From Gemmobacter lanyuensis (GTDB lineage Bacteria > Pseudomonadota > Alphaproteobacteria > Rhodobacterales > Rhodobacteraceae), in contig NZ_BMYQ01000004.1 in the NCBI RefSeq assembly GCF_014652355.1, forward strand, positions 62,001 through 126,000: a stretch of 64,000 nt of DNA. The letters run 5' to 3'. Shown one piece after another: positions 25,918 through 35,081 of the stretch (positions are counted from its first letter, which is position 1; each line of letters begins with the position of its first letter). The notes under the pieces were generated by a model. It did not search any database. It had not been told where the DNA came from and saw nothing but the letters and a program-made list of their open reading frames with translations. The position numbers and the translations under genes were made by a program.

Positions 25918-26802
25918 ATGATCGACAAGCTGGAAATGTTCATTGCCCTTGCGAATGAGGGCCACTTCGGGCGCGCGGCCGAGGCCTGCGGCGTGACCCA
26001 GCCGTCGCTGTCTTCGGCGATCAAGCAGCTGGAGGGCGAGCTGGGGGTGCAGCTGGTCTGGCGGGGGTCGCGCTTTCAGGGGCTGACCCCCGAAGGTCAG
26101 CGCGTGCTGGACCGCGCCCGCCGGATCGTGGGCGATGCCCGCGCGCTGCGCGATGAGATGCGCGCCTCGCGGCAGGGTCTTGCGGGGAACCTGCGGATCG
26201 GGGTGATCCCGACCGCGCTGCCCATGGTCGCCGATCTGACGACACCGTTCACGCGCCGCCACCCCAATGTGCGGGTGACGATCCTGTCGCGCACCTCGGC
26301 CGAGATCCTGACCGGGATCGAGCGGCTCGATCTGGATGCGGGCATCACCTATCTGGACAATGAACCGCTGGGGCGGGTGACGCAGGTGCCGCTCTATTCC
26401 GAATTCTACCGCCTGATCTGCGTGCCAGGCGCGCCACTGGCCGACCGTGACCGCGTGACCTGGGGTGAGCTGTCGGGCCTGCCGCTTTGCCTGCTGACCA
26501 GCGACATGCAGAACCGCCGCATCGTGAACCTGCATCTGGCCGAGGCGGGGGTGACAGCGGCGCCCATGGTCGAATCGAATTCGACCATCACGCTGCTGAC
26601 CCATGTGATGACGGGGGAATGGGCCTCGATCCTGCCGAAAAAGCTGGCCGATCTCTTCGCGCGGTCCGGCGGATTGCGCGCCATTCCCATCGTCGCGCCC
26701 GAGGCCGAGCATCTGGTTGGTCTGATTGCGGCACATCGTGAACCACATACGCCGTTGATTGCCGCGCTGCTGGATGCCGGGCGGCGGGTTGCCACGCTTT
26801 GA
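25918..26802 (+). CDS. fdsR: LysR family transcriptional regulator of the formate dehydrogenase operon
   Basis: A 294-residue LysR protein: winged helix at residues 1-60 (ALANEGHFGRAAEACGVTQPSLSSAIKQLEGELG) and a periplasmic-binding-like effector domain from about 90. It lies directly upstream of, and in the same direction as, fdsGBACD, the position of FdsR in other formate-oxidising proteobacteria. A palindrome that overlaps its own stop codon (26801-26817) is a probable binding site for it. The regulator role is therefore inferred from position, not from specific residues. Confidence 0.82.
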   Translation: MIDKLEMFIALANEGHFGRAAEACGVTQPSLSSAIKQLEGELGVQLVWRGSRFQGLTPEGQRVLDRARRIVGDARALRDEMRASRQGLAGNLRIGVIPTALPMVADLTTPFTRRHPNVRVTILSRTSAEILTGIERLDLDAGITYLDNEPLGRVTQVPLYSEFYRLICVPGAPLADRDRVTWGELSGLPLCLLTSDMQNRRIVNLHLAEAGVTAAPMVESNSTITLLTHVMTGEWASILPKKLADLFARSGGLRAIPIVAPEAEHLVGLIAAHREPHTPLIAALLDAGRRVATL

Positions 26803-26817
26803 TAGATTTTGTCTATC
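26801..26817 (+). promoter_or_regulatory. Palindromic LysR-type operator upstream of fdsG
   Basis: GATAGA-N5-TCTATC is a perfect dyad with the T-N11-A spacing expected of LysR sites. A second half site TTGTCTAT lies 31 bases downstream (26842-26849), next to a possible TTGACG -35 box at 26820, about 80 bases before fdsG. Confidence 0.6.
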
Positions 26818-26899
26818 GATTGACGATTTAACGATATTGAATTGTCTATTGAACGGCGTAGAACGCCTGCAAAGCCAACCGCCCATTCAGAGGTGAGCC

Positions 26900-27367
26900 A
26901 TGCAGGACGATGCCGCCATCATCGCGCGGGTGAATGAAATTCTCGCCGCGCATCAAGGGATGGAGGGATCGCTGCTGCCGATCCTGCACGCCATTCAGGA
27001 AGCCTTCGGATATGTGCCGCAAGCGGCGCTGCCGATCATCGCGCAGGACCTTTCGCTGACCAAGGCCGAGGTCCATGGCGTGATGTCCTTCTACCACGAC
27101 TTCCGCGAAAACCCCGCGGGGCGCCATGTGCTCAAGCTCTGCCGGGCCGAGGCCTGTCAGTCGATGGGGGCCGATGATCTGGCCGCCCATGCGCAGAACA
27201 AGCTTGGCATCGAATGGCACGAAACCACGAAGGACGGTGCCGTCACGCTGGAGCCGGTGTTCTGCCTTGGCCTTTGCGCCTGTGCGCCGGCGGCGATGGT
27301 CGATGGCCGTCTGGTGGGCCGGGTCGATGCCGCGCGGTTTGACGCCCTGCTGGAAGAGGTGCGCTGA
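26900..27367 (+). CDS. fdsG: NAD-dependent formate dehydrogenase gamma subunit
   Basis: A 155-residue NuoE-like electron-transfer subunit of soluble formate dehydrogenase. The four cysteines for one [2Fe-2S] cluster are seen in CRAEACQS (residues about 85-92) and CLGLCACAP (about 125-133). It passes electrons from the alpha subunit towards FMN in FdsB. GAGGTGA lies just before the ATG. Its stop and the fdsB start are one base apart in frame overlap (TGATG), and it is the first gene of the operon fdsGBACD. Confidence 0.93.
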   Translation: MQDDAAIIARVNEILAAHQGMEGSLLPILHAIQEAFGYVPQAALPIIAQDLSLTKAEVHGVMSFYHDFRENPAGRHVLKLCRAEACQSMGADDLAAHAQNKLGIEWHETTKDGAVTLEPVFCLGLCACAPAAMVDGRLVGRVDAARFDALLEEVR

Positions 27368-28890
27368 TGAAGATTTACGTTCCCCGCGACGCCGCCGCCA
27401 AGGCGCTTGGCGCCGATGAGGTGGCCAAGGCCGTCGAAGCCGAAGCCATGAAGCGTGGCCTGACCGTGACCGTTGTTCGCAACGGATCGCGCGGGATGGT
27501 CTGGCTGGAGCCGCTGGTCGAGATTGAAACCCCGGAAGGCCGCATGGCCTATGGCCCGATGACGGTGGCCGATGTGGCGGGTCTGTTTGATGGTGACAGC
27601 CCCAAGGCGCTCGGCCTGACAGACGACCTTCCCTGGCTCAAGGCGCAGACGCGCCTGACCTTTGCGCGCTGCGGCATCATCGATCCGCTGTCGCTGCAGG
27701 ATTACCGCGCGCATGGCGGCCTCAAGGGGCTGGAGCGCGCGCTGACGCTGACCGGCGCGGCCATTGTGGATGAGGTGAAAACCTCGGGTCTGCGCGGACG
27801 CGGCGGCGCCGGTTTCCCGACCGGCATCAAGTGGGATACCGTGCGGATGGCCAAGGCCGACCGCAAATACATCGTCTGCAACGCCGACGAAGGCGACAGC
27901 GGCACCTTTGCCGATCGCATGATCATGGAAGGCGACCCCTTCACCCTGATCGAGGGCATGACCATAGCGGGCATCGCCACCGGCGCGACCAAGGGCTTTG
28001 TCTATATCCGTTCGGAATACCCCGACGCGATCGAGGTGATGACCCGTGCGGTCGAAATCGCCCGTGCGGCGGGCGTGCTGGGCGTGTCGGTCCTGGGCAG
28101 CGCCCATGCCTTCGATATGGAAATCCGCACTGGCGCAGGCGCCTATGTCTGCGGCGAGGAAACCAGCCTGCTGAACAGCCTGGAAGGCAAGCGCGGCACC
28201 GTGCGCGCCAAGCCGCCGCTGCCGGCGCTGGAAGGCTTCATGGGCAAGCCCACCGTCGTGAACAACGTCATTTCGCTGGCCACCGTTCCGGTGATCTTTG
28301 AAAAGGGCGCGCAGTTCTATGCGGACTTCGGCCTTGGCCGGTCGCGCGGGACCATCCCGCTGCAGATCGCGGGCAATGTGAAATTCGGCGGCCTTTACGA
28401 AATCGCCTTCGGCCTGTCGCTGGGCCAGATCGTGAATGACATCGCTGGCGGCACCGCCTCGGGCCGTCCGGTCAAGGCCGTGCAGGTGGGTGGCCCGCTG
28501 GGCGCCTATTTCCCGGTCGACCTGTTCGATACGCCTTTCGGTTACGAAGAATATGCGGGCAAGGGCGGCCTGATCGGCCATGCCGGGATCGTGGTTTTTG
28601 ACGACCGCGCCGACATGCTGAAACAGGCCCGTTTCGCGATGGAATTCTGCGCCATCGAATCCTGCGGCAAATGCACCCCCTGCCGTATCGGCGCGGTGCG
28701 CGGTGTGGAAACGCTTGACCGGATCGGGCGCGGCGATACCGCCGCCATCCCGCTGCTGACCGACCTGTGCGAGACGATGAAATCCGGCTCGCTCTGCGCG
28801 CTGGGTGGCTTCACCCCCTATCCGGTGATGTCCGCTCTCACCCATTTCCCCGACGACTTCTCCGCCAGTGCCAAGGAGGCCGCCGAATGA
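27367..28890 (+). CDS. fdsB: NAD-dependent formate dehydrogenase beta subunit
   Basis: A 507-residue diaphorase subunit fused from a thioredoxin-like N-terminus and a NuoF-like body. It binds FMN and NAD and reduces NAD+ with electrons from formate. The glycine-rich NADH site GLRGRGGAGFPTGIKWD (near residue 140), the FMN-contacting YIVCNADEGDSGTF (near 170), and the [4Fe-4S] ligands ESCGKCTPCRIG (near 435) with a fourth Cys in GSLCALGGF are all intact. It overlaps fdsA by four bases (ATGA), so subunits are made in coupled fashion. Confidence 0.95.
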   Translation: MKIYVPRDAAAKALGADEVAKAVEAEAMKRGLTVTVVRNGSRGMVWLEPLVEIETPEGRMAYGPMTVADVAGLFDGDSPKALGLTDDLPWLKAQTRLTFARCGIIDPLSLQDYRAHGGLKGLERALTLTGAAIVDEVKTSGLRGRGGAGFPTGIKWDTVRMAKADRKYIVCNADEGDSGTFADRMIMEGDPFTLIEGMTIAGIATGATKGFVYIRSEYPDAIEVMTRAVEIARAAGVLGVSVLGSAHAFDMEIRTGAGAYVCGEETSLLNSLEGKRGTVRAKPPLPALEGFMGKPTVVNNVISLATVPVIFEKGAQFYADFGLGRSRGTIPLQIAGNVKFGGLYEIAFGLSLGQIVNDIAGGTASGRPVKAVQVGGPLGAYFPVDLFDTPFGYEEYAGKGGLIGHAGIVVFDDRADMLKQARFAMEFCAIESCGKCTPCRIGAVRGVETLDRIGRGDTAAIPLLTDLCETMKSGSLCALGGFTPYPVMSALTHFPDDFSASAKEAAE

Positions 28891-31763
28891 AAGACTTCAT
28901 CATCCCCGACCGCGATTTCGGCACCCCGGCCGCGAAATCGAAAACCATGGTGACGCTGAGCATTGACGGCTTTGACGTGACCGTGCCGGAAGGCACCAGC
29001 ATCATGCGCGCTGCGGCGGAAATCGGCATCACCGTGCCGAAGCTCTGCGCGACCGACAGCCTCGATGCTTTCGGGTCGTGCCGCCTGTGTCTGGTCGAGA
29101 TCGAGGGCCGCAATGGCACCCCGGCCTCCTGCACCACGCCGGTTGCGCCCGGCATCAAGGTCACCACGCAGAACGCCAAGCTCAAGCAGCTGCGCCGCGG
29201 CGTGATGGAGCTTTACATCTCGGACCACCCGCTGGACTGCCTGACCTGCGCCGCCAATGGCGATTGCGAACTGCAGGACATGGCCGGTGCCGTGGGTCTG
29301 CGCGATGTGCGCTATGAGGCGGTGGAGACCCATTTCCGCGCCAAGGACACCTCGGGCGAGGCCAACCCCCAGTGGCTGCCGAAAGACGACAGCAACCCCT
29401 ATTTCAGCTACGATCCGTCGAAATGCATCGTCTGCAACCGCTGCGTCCGCGCCTGCGAAGAAGTGCAGGGGACGTTTGCGCTGACGATCGAAGGCCGTGG
29501 CTTTGACAGCCGCGTCAAGGCGGGCATGAAGGACGACACCTTCCTGTCGTCGGATTGCGTGTCCTGCGGCGCCTGCGTGCAGGCCTGCCCGACCGCCACG
29601 CTGACCGAAAAGTCGGTGATCGACATTGGCACCCCCGACCGTGGTGTCGTGACCACCTGCGCCTATTGCGGCGTGGGCTGCCAGTTCAAGGCCGAAATGC
29701 GCGGCGATGAGCTGGTCCGCATGGTTCCCTACAAGCACGGCAAGGCCAACCGCGGCCACAGCTGCGTCAAGGGCCGCTTCGCCTATGGCTATGCGACGCA
29801 CAAGGATCGCATCCTCAACCCGATGATCCGCGACAGCATCAACGATCCGTGGAAAGAGGTCAGCTGGGCCGAGGCGATGGAGTTCGCCGCGACCCGCATG
29901 AAGGGCATTCAGGAGAAATACGGCCGTCAGTCGGTGGGCGTGATCACCTCGAGCCGCTGCACCAATGAAGAAGCCTATCTGGTGCAGAAGCTGACCCGCG
30001 CGGTGTTCATGAACAACAACACCGATACCTGCGCCCGTGTCTGCCATTCGCCCACCGGCTATGGTCTGGGCCAGACCTTCGGCACTTCGGCTGGCACGCA
30101 GGACTTCGATTCGGTCGAACATTGCGACGTGGCGCTGGTGATCGGAGCGAACCCGACCTCGGGTCACCCGGTCTTCGCCAGCCGCCTGAAAAAGCGTCTG
30201 CGTCAGGGCGCCAAGCTGATCGTCGTCGACCCGCGCCGGACCGAGATGGTGGAAGGCGCGCATTACAAGGCGGCGCATCACCTTGCGCTGAAGCCCGGCA
30301 CCAACGTGGCCATTGTCACCGCGCTGGCCCATGTGATCGTGACAGAGAAGCTCTACAACGAAGAGTTCATCCGCACCCGCTGCGACTGGGATGAATTCCA
30401 GGACTACATGGAATTCGTCGCCGATCCGCGCCACAGCCCGGAAGCGATCGAGCTGCTGACCGGCGTTCCCGCGGCCGAGGTGCGCGGTGCCGCGCGTCTC
30501 TACGCCACCGGCGGCAATGCGGCCATCTACTACGGTCTGGGTGTGACGGAACACAGCCAGGGTTCGACCACTGTCATCGGCATTGCGAACCTCGCCATGC
30601 TGACCGGCAACATCGGTCGTCCCGGCGTGGGCGTGAACCCGCTGCGCGGTCAGAACAACGTGCAGGGCTCGTGCGACATGGGGTCCTTCCCGCACGAACT
30701 GCCGGGCTATCGCCACGTCAAGAACGACGACGTGCGCGCGATCTATGAACAGGCCTGGGGCGTCAAGATCGACAACGAACCCGGTCTGCGTATCCCCAAC
30801 ATGCTGGATGCCGCGGTCGAGGGCACGTTCAAGGGCCTCTACTGCCAGGGCGAGGACATCCTGCAATCGGACCCGGACACCAAGCATGTGGCCGCCGGTC
30901 TGGCTGCGATGGAATGTGTGATCGTCCATGACCTGTTCCTGAACGAAACCGCGAATTACGCGCATGTGTTCTTCCCCGGTTCGACCTTCCTGGAAAAGGA
31001 CGGGACTTTCACCAACGCCGAACGCCGCATCAACCGCGTCCGCAAGGTGATGGCGCCGAAACAGGGCTATGCCGACTGGGAAGTCACCCAGATGTTCGCC
31101 AATGCCATGGGCGCCGACTGGACTTATACCCACCCCAGCCAGATCATGGATGAAATCGCCATGACCACGCCGAGCTTTGCCGGTGTGACCTATGAAAAGC
31201 TGGAAACCATGGGTTCGGTGCAGTGGCCCTGCAACGAAAAGGCGCCGGAAGGCACGCCGATGATGCACATCGACGGCTTCGTGCGCGGCAAGGGCAAGTT
31301 CATCCGCACCGAATATGTGGCGACGGATGAAAAGACCGGCCCGCGCTTCCCGCTGCTGCTGACGACTGGGCGCATCCTGTCGCAGTACAACGTGGGCGCG
31401 CAGACCCGCCGCACCGAAAACGTGGTCTGGCATGCCGAAGACGTGCTGGAAATCCATCCGCATGACGCCGAAGTACGTGGCATCCGCGAGGGCGATTTCG
31501 TCCGTCTGGCCAGCCGGTCGGGGGAAACCACGCTGCGGGCCACCATCACCGACAAGGTCTCGCCCGGGGTGGTCTACACGACCTTCCACCACCCCGCGAC
31601 GCAGGCCAACGTCGTCACCACCGATTTCTCGGACTGGGCAACCAACTGCCCGGAATACAAGGTGACGGCGGTGCAGGTGATGCCCTCGAACGGGCCGTCG
31701 GAGTGGCAGGAAACCTACGACGCCCAGGCCAGCCTGTCGCGCCGGATCGCTGCGGCCGAGTGA
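28887..31763 (+). CDS. fdsA: NAD-dependent formate dehydrogenase catalytic alpha subunit (Mo-bis-MGD)
   Basis: A 958-residue catalytic subunit oxidising formate to CO2. The N-terminus carries a NuoG-like [2Fe-2S] site (Cys 54, 65, 68, 82), then the His/Cys cluster segment DHPLDCLTCAANGDC, two ferredoxin-type [4Fe-4S] motifs (CIVCNRCVRAC and CVSCGACVQACPT), the DMSO-reductase-family cluster CAYCGVGC, and the molybdenum ligand cysteine in ARVCHSPTGYG near residue 385, with Cys and not selenocysteine. Molybdopterin-binding C-terminal domain is complete. The enzyme is cytoplasmic: no Tat signal is present. Start at 28887 shown by the ATGA overlap with fdsB. Confidence 0.96.
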   Translation: MKDFIIPDRDFGTPAAKSKTMVTLSIDGFDVTVPEGTSIMRAAAEIGITVPKLCATDSLDAFGSCRLCLVEIEGRNGTPASCTTPVAPGIKVTTQNAKLKQLRRGVMELYISDHPLDCLTCAANGDCELQDMAGAVGLRDVRYEAVETHFRAKDTSGEANPQWLPKDDSNPYFSYDPSKCIVCNRCVRACEEVQGTFALTIEGRGFDSRVKAGMKDDTFLSSDCVSCGACVQACPTATLTEKSVIDIGTPDRGVVTTCAYCGVGCQFKAEMRGDELVRMVPYKHGKANRGHSCVKGRFAYGYATHKDRILNPMIRDSINDPWKEVSWAEAMEFAATRMKGIQEKYGRQSVGVITSSRCTNEEAYLVQKLTRAVFMNNNTDTCARVCHSPTGYGLGQTFGTSAGTQDFDSVEHCDVALVIGANPTSGHPVFASRLKKRLRQGAKLIVVDPRRTEMVEGAHYKAAHHLALKPGTNVAIVTALAHVIVTEKLYNEEFIRTRCDWDEFQDYMEFVADPRHSPEAIELLTGVPAAEVRGAARLYATGGNAAIYYGLGVTEHSQGSTTVIGIANLAMLTGNIGRPGVGVNPLRGQNNVQGSCDMGSFPHELPGYRHVKNDDVRAIYEQAWGVKIDNEPGLRIPNMLDAAVEGTFKGLYCQGEDILQSDPDTKHVAAGLAAMECVIVHDLFLNETANYAHVFFPGSTFLEKDGTFTNAERRINRVRKVMAPKQGYADWEVTQMFANAMGADWTYTHPSQIMDEIAMTTPSFAGVTYEKLETMGSVQWPCNEKAPEGTPMMHIDGFVRGKGKFIRTEYVATDEKTGPRFPLLLTTGRILSQYNVGAQTRRTENVVWHAEDVLEIHPHDAEVRGIREGDFVRLASRSGETTLRATITDKVSPGVVYTTFHHPATQANVVTTDFSDWATNCPEYKVTAVQVMPSNGPSEWQETYDAQASLSRRIAAAE

Positions 31764-32572
31764 TGGAGACGCACCGCCCCCTCGCGCGGCTGGCCTATCG
31801 GGCAGGCGCGTTCCGCGACGGCAGCCGTGAGTTGCCGTCCGAGGTGGCGGTTGCGCTGTCCTACAATGGGTCCACCCATGCCGTGATGATGGCGACGCCG
31901 GCCGATCTGGCCGATTTCGCCCGTGGGTTCACCCAGACCGAAGGCATCGCCACGCTTTCGGAAATTGACAGCATCGAGGCCGTGCAAACTCCCCGCGGCA
32001 TCGATCTGCAGATCTGGCTTCATGCCGATGCTGCCGACCGACAGGCCAAGCGCCGCCGGTCGATGGCGGGGCCGGTGGGCTGCGGTCTGTGCGGCATCGA
32101 CAGTCTGGAAGAGGCGATGCGCGTGGCCCGTCCCGTGCCGCCCTCGGATCTGCGGCTGACGCCCGCGCAGGTGATGCAGGCGGTGGCGGCGCTGGAAGCG
32201 CACCAGCCTCTGCATGATCTCACGCGCGCCGCCCATTGCGCCGCCTTCTGGACCGCTGCCGACGGCATCCATACCGCGCGCGAGGATGTGGGGCGGCACA
32301 ATGCGCTGGACAAGCTTATTGGTGCGCTGCCCGCCGATCTGCGCGGCCAAGGGGCGCTGGTCCTGACCTGCCGCACCTCGATCGACATGGTGCAGAAGGC
32401 CTGTGCCGGGGGCTTCCCCGTGCTGATCGCCGTCTCTGCCCCCACTGCTGCCGCCGTCCAGATGGCCGATGCGGCAGGCCTGACCCTTATCGCCCTGGCC
32501 CGTCCCGACGGGTTCGAGGTTTTCACCCATCCCGACCGCATCATGCCGGAGGACGCCGCCGATGTCGCCTGA
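31763..32572 (+). CDS. fdsC: Formate dehydrogenase sulfurtransferase/accessory protein FdhD (FdsC)
   Basis: A 269-residue FdhD-family protein that binds the bis-MGD cofactor and delivers the sulfur needed for active formate dehydrogenase. The conserved cysteine loop is seen as VGCGLCGIDSLEEAM near residues 110-124, and HTAREDVGRHNALDKLIG near 170-187 is the family signature. It begins inside the fdsA stop codon (TGATG) and overlaps fdsD by 11 bases, consistent with an fdsGBACD operon in which FdsC is a maturation factor rather than a subunit. Confidence 0.93.
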   Translation: METHRPLARLAYRAGAFRDGSRELPSEVAVALSYNGSTHAVMMATPADLADFARGFTQTEGIATLSEIDSIEAVQTPRGIDLQIWLHADAADRQAKRRRSMAGPVGCGLCGIDSLEEAMRVARPVPPSDLRLTPAQVMQAVAALEAHQPLHDLTRAAHCAAFWTAADGIHTAREDVGRHNALDKLIGALPADLRGQGALVLTCRTSIDMVQKACAGGFPVLIAVSAPTAAAVQMADAAGLTLIALARPDGFEVFTHPDRIMPEDAADVA

Positions 32573-32798
32573 TCACCGCCCGCACGACAAGATCATCACC
32601 ATGGCCAACCAGATTGCGCGCTTCATGGAATCCAAGCCCCATGCCGAAGGCGTGGCCGGTCTGGCGGCCCATATCAACGATTTCTGGGAACCCCGGATGC
32701 GCCGCCACCTGTTCGAACTGCTCGACAAGGGCGGCGAGGGCCTGCGTCCGCTGGTAATGGATGCCGCCGCCAGCATCCGCCGCCCGGCGGCTGCGTAA
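32562..32798 (+). CDS. fdsD: Formate dehydrogenase delta subunit
   Basis: A 78-residue protein matching the small FdsD subunit: KIITMANQIARFMES, then GLAAHINDFWEPRMRRHLFELL in the middle. In Rhodobacter-type soluble formate dehydrogenase the delta subunit is needed for a stable, active complex although it holds no cofactor. It overlaps the end of fdsC and is followed by a hairpin, closing the operon. Confidence 0.9.
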   Translation: MSPDHRPHDKIITMANQIARFMESKPHAEGVAGLAAHINDFWEPRMRRHLFELLDKGGEGLRPLVMDAAASIRRPAAA

Positions 32799-32804
32799 CC
32801 CTTC

Positions 32805-32824
32805 GCGGGGCCGCAGGGCCCCGC
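32805..32824. terminator. Hairpin between fdsD and the Hsp70-like gene
   Basis: GCGGGGCC-GCAG-GGCCCCGC lies in the 30-base gap between two convergent genes. It has no T-run on either side, so termination would be weak or factor-assisted. Confidence 0.5.
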
Positions 32825-32828
32825 AGGC

Positions 32829-34064
32829 CTAGCCGAAGCGTCGCGCGGCCTCAATCGCAAGGCCGGTGCCAACGCTGCCCAGATCATCGCCGCTGGCCAG
32901 CGCCGCTTCGGGCAGGCGCTGCGCCACCAGATCGCGCAGGGCGGGCAGACGGCTTGACCCGCCGGTCAGAAACACCGTCGCCACTTGATCCCGCGCGACA
33001 CCGCCCTGTGCCAGAACCCGCTCGATCAGATCCCCGATCCGCGCCAAGGGCGCCGCCAGCGCCGCATTCAGCCGCGCGCGCTGCGCCATCGGGTTCGGCG
33101 CCCCGCACAGCGCGGACAGCATCAGCCGCTCCACCTCGGCGCCGGTGAGGGCGATCTTCGCGCGCTCCACCTCCATCGCGATGGCATGGCCCTGACGTTC
33201 CGCAATCACGCGCTGCAGGCGGGCGATCAGGTCGGGGTTGTCAGCCTCATGCCTTAGCGCCTTGAGATCGGCCTCGGTCTGGCGGGAATAAAGGAAATTG
33301 ATCCGGTGCCAGGTCGCCAGATCGAGGTAATAGTGGCGGGGCATCAGACCCGCGCCGCCCTTGGTGCTGGCGCCAAAGCCCAGATGCGGCATCACCTCGG
33401 ACAAGCTGAACAGACGGTCGAAATCAGTGCCACCGACGCGGATGCCGTCATTGCCCAGAATGTCGCCTGCGCGGTCGGCCTTTTTCGCGGCTTCCGGCCC
33501 CACTCGCACCAGTGACACGTCTGACGTGCCGCCGCCGATATCGACGATCAGCACCAACTCTTCCCGCGTGCAGGTGCTTTCATAATCTAGCGCGGCGGCG
33601 ATGGGTTCGAACTGGAACCCCACTTCGGAAAAGCCGATCTCGCGCGCGATTTCGGCCAGCACGGTTTCGGCCTGGGCATCAGCCTGTGGGTCATCATCGA
33701 CGAAATGGACAGGACGGCCCAGCACCACGGCGGGGCAGGGCGCGGGCAGCTGACGGCGCAGATGGGCCAGAAAGCGGGTCAGCACCTCGCGGAAAGAAAC
33801 CGTCTTGCCGCCCACGCGCGTGCGTTCGGTGATCAGGGGCGTGCCCAGCGTGCTTTTCAAAGCCCGCATCAGGCGCCCGTCATCGCCTTCCAGATAGGCC
33901 TCTATGCCTGCGCGGCCAAAAAGCGGCGGGCCATCCTCGGCCCAGAACACGGCCGAGGGCAGGGTTGCCGCGCCCCCCTCCAGCGGCAAGAGCCGGGGTT
34001 GCCCCCCCTCGACCACCCCAAGGGTGGAATTCGAGGTTCCAAAGTCGATTCCGCAGCTCTGCAT
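32829..34064 (-). CDS. Hsp70-like protein without substrate-binding domain (YegD type)
   Basis: A 411-residue actin/Hsp70-fold ATPase. The phosphate-1 loop GIDFGTSNSTLGVV (residues 4-17), phosphate-2 loop LIVDIGGGTSDVSLVRVG (near 190) and adenosine motif FLTGGSSRLPALRDLV (near 365) are present, but the peptide-binding beta-sandwich and lid of DnaK are missing, as in YegD. Function is not settled for such proteins; an unconventional chaperone role is usual wording. It is transcribed towards the fds operon and away from pgsA, with no co-chaperone gene nearby. Confidence 0.85.
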   Translation of the reverse strand: MQSCGIDFGTSNSTLGVVEGGQPRLLPLEGGAATLPSAVFWAEDGPPLFGRAGIEAYLEGDDGRLMRALKSTLGTPLITERTRVGGKTVSFREVLTRFLAHLRRQLPAPCPAVVLGRPVHFVDDDPQADAQAETVLAEIAREIGFSEVGFQFEPIAAALDYESTCTREELVLIVDIGGGTSDVSLVRVGPEAAKKADRAGDILGNDGIRVGGTDFDRLFSLSEVMPHLGFGASTKGGAGLMPRHYYLDLATWHRINFLYSRQTEADLKALRHEADNPDLIARLQRVIAERQGHAIAMEVERAKIALTGAEVERLMLSALCGAPNPMAQRARLNAALAAPLARIGDLIERVLAQGGVARDQVATVFLTGGSSRLPALRDLVAQRLPEAALASGDDLGSVGTGLAIEAARRFG

Positions 34065-34166
34065 GGGCGCCCCCTTTGACCGAAGGCGGCGGCCTAGCGC
34101 GCAGGCGGCGCGGTGTAAAGCCCGCACCCCCTTCCCCCCGCGCGGGCCTTGGGCTACGACTGTCGC

Positions 34167-34829
34167 ATGACATGGAACATCCCCAATATCCTGACTGTTC
34201 TGCGCCTTCTCGCCGCGCCCGGTGTCGCGGTGATGTTCCTGTATTTCCAGCGTCCCTGGGCCGATTGGTTCGCGCTGTCGTTGTTCGTGGGCGCCGCCAT
34301 CACCGATTGGTTCGACGGCTATCTGGCCCGCCTGTGGAAGCAGGAATCGAAGTTCGGCGCCATGTTGGACCCGATTGCCGACAAGGCCATGGTGGTGATC
34401 GCCATCATGGTGATCACCGGCTATTCGGGCATGAATCCCTGGCTGATCCTGCCCGCCACCGCGATCCTGTTCCGTGAGGTCTTTGTTTCGGGCCTGCGCG
34501 AATATCTGGGCAGCACGGCGGGCCTTTTGAAGGTCACCAAACTGGCGAAGTGGAAGACCACGGCGCAGATGGTGGCGATTGCAGTGCTCTTTCTGGGCAC
34601 GGGCCTCGAATACCTTGAAGGCATCCACATGCGCGGCATGACGCCCGAGCAATATGCCGAGGCGGTGACCGCAGGTCTGGCCGATCCGATCCGCACCTGC
34701 GGCGCACGGGATTGTGCAGCCTTTGCCACCAATATCGGACTGGTGCTGATCTGGATTGCCGCGATGCTGACGCTGCTGACCGGATGGGAATATTTCCGCA
34801 AGGCGCTGCCCTATCTGAGGGACAAGTGA
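34167..34829 (+). CDS. pgsA: CDP-diacylglycerol-glycerol-3-phosphate 3-phosphatidyltransferase
   Basis: A 220-residue membrane enzyme that makes phosphatidylglycerol phosphate. The CDP-alcohol phosphotransferase motif D-G-x2-A-R-x8-G-x3-D-x3-D is complete in FDGYLARLWKQESKFGAMLD and the following PIADKA (residues about 50-75), and several hydrophobic helices follow. The opening WNIPNILTVLRLLAAPG is typical. An insertion near residues 150-185 (GMTPEQYAEAV...) makes it somewhat longer than E. coli PgsA. The stop overlaps the start of moaD by one base, an unexpected coupling of lipid and cofactor genes. Confidence 0.93.
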   Translation: MTWNIPNILTVLRLLAAPGVAVMFLYFQRPWADWFALSLFVGAAITDWFDGYLARLWKQESKFGAMLDPIADKAMVVIAIMVITGYSGMNPWLILPATAILFREVFVSGLREYLGSTAGLLKVTKLAKWKTTAQMVAIAVLFLGTGLEYLEGIHMRGMTPEQYAEAVTAGLADPIRTCGARDCAAFATNIGLVLIWIAAMLTLLTGWEYFRKALPYLRDK

Positions 34830-35080
34830 TGCAGATCGACATTCTCTATTTTGCCTGGGTGCGCGAACGCATTGGCCTCCCGCGCGAGCGGGTCGAGACC
34901 GAGGCCGCTACGGTTGCCGACCTTGTGGCCGAGCTTGCATCCCGGGAAGAGCGCTATGCCCTGGCCTTTGCCGATCTCGCGGCGCTGCGTGTGGCCTTGG
35001 ATCAGGAACTGTCGGATTTCGCCGCCCCTCTTGCCGGGGTGCGCGAGATTGCCTTCTTCCCACCGATGACAGGGGGCTGA
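34829..35080 (+). CDS. moaD: Molybdopterin synthase small subunit MoaD
   Basis: An 83-residue ubiquitin-fold protein whose C-terminal Gly-Gly (PPMTGG) carries the thiocarboxylate that donates sulfur to precursor Z when molybdopterin is made. The start follows the pgsA stop as TGATG. The moaE gene follows after one base. The products supply the cofactor for the formate dehydrogenase encoded 2 kb upstream, though they serve all molybdoenzymes. Confidence 0.94.
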   Translation: MQIDILYFAWVRERIGLPRERVETEAATVADLVAELASREERYALAFADLAALRVALDQELSDFAAPLAGVREIAFFPPMTGG

Positions 35081-35081
35081 G

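Noticed and set aside
28818-31592. A 924-codon open frame opposite fdsA
   Set aside because: Antisense shadow of a fully motif-supported gene, with the usual low-complexity composition.
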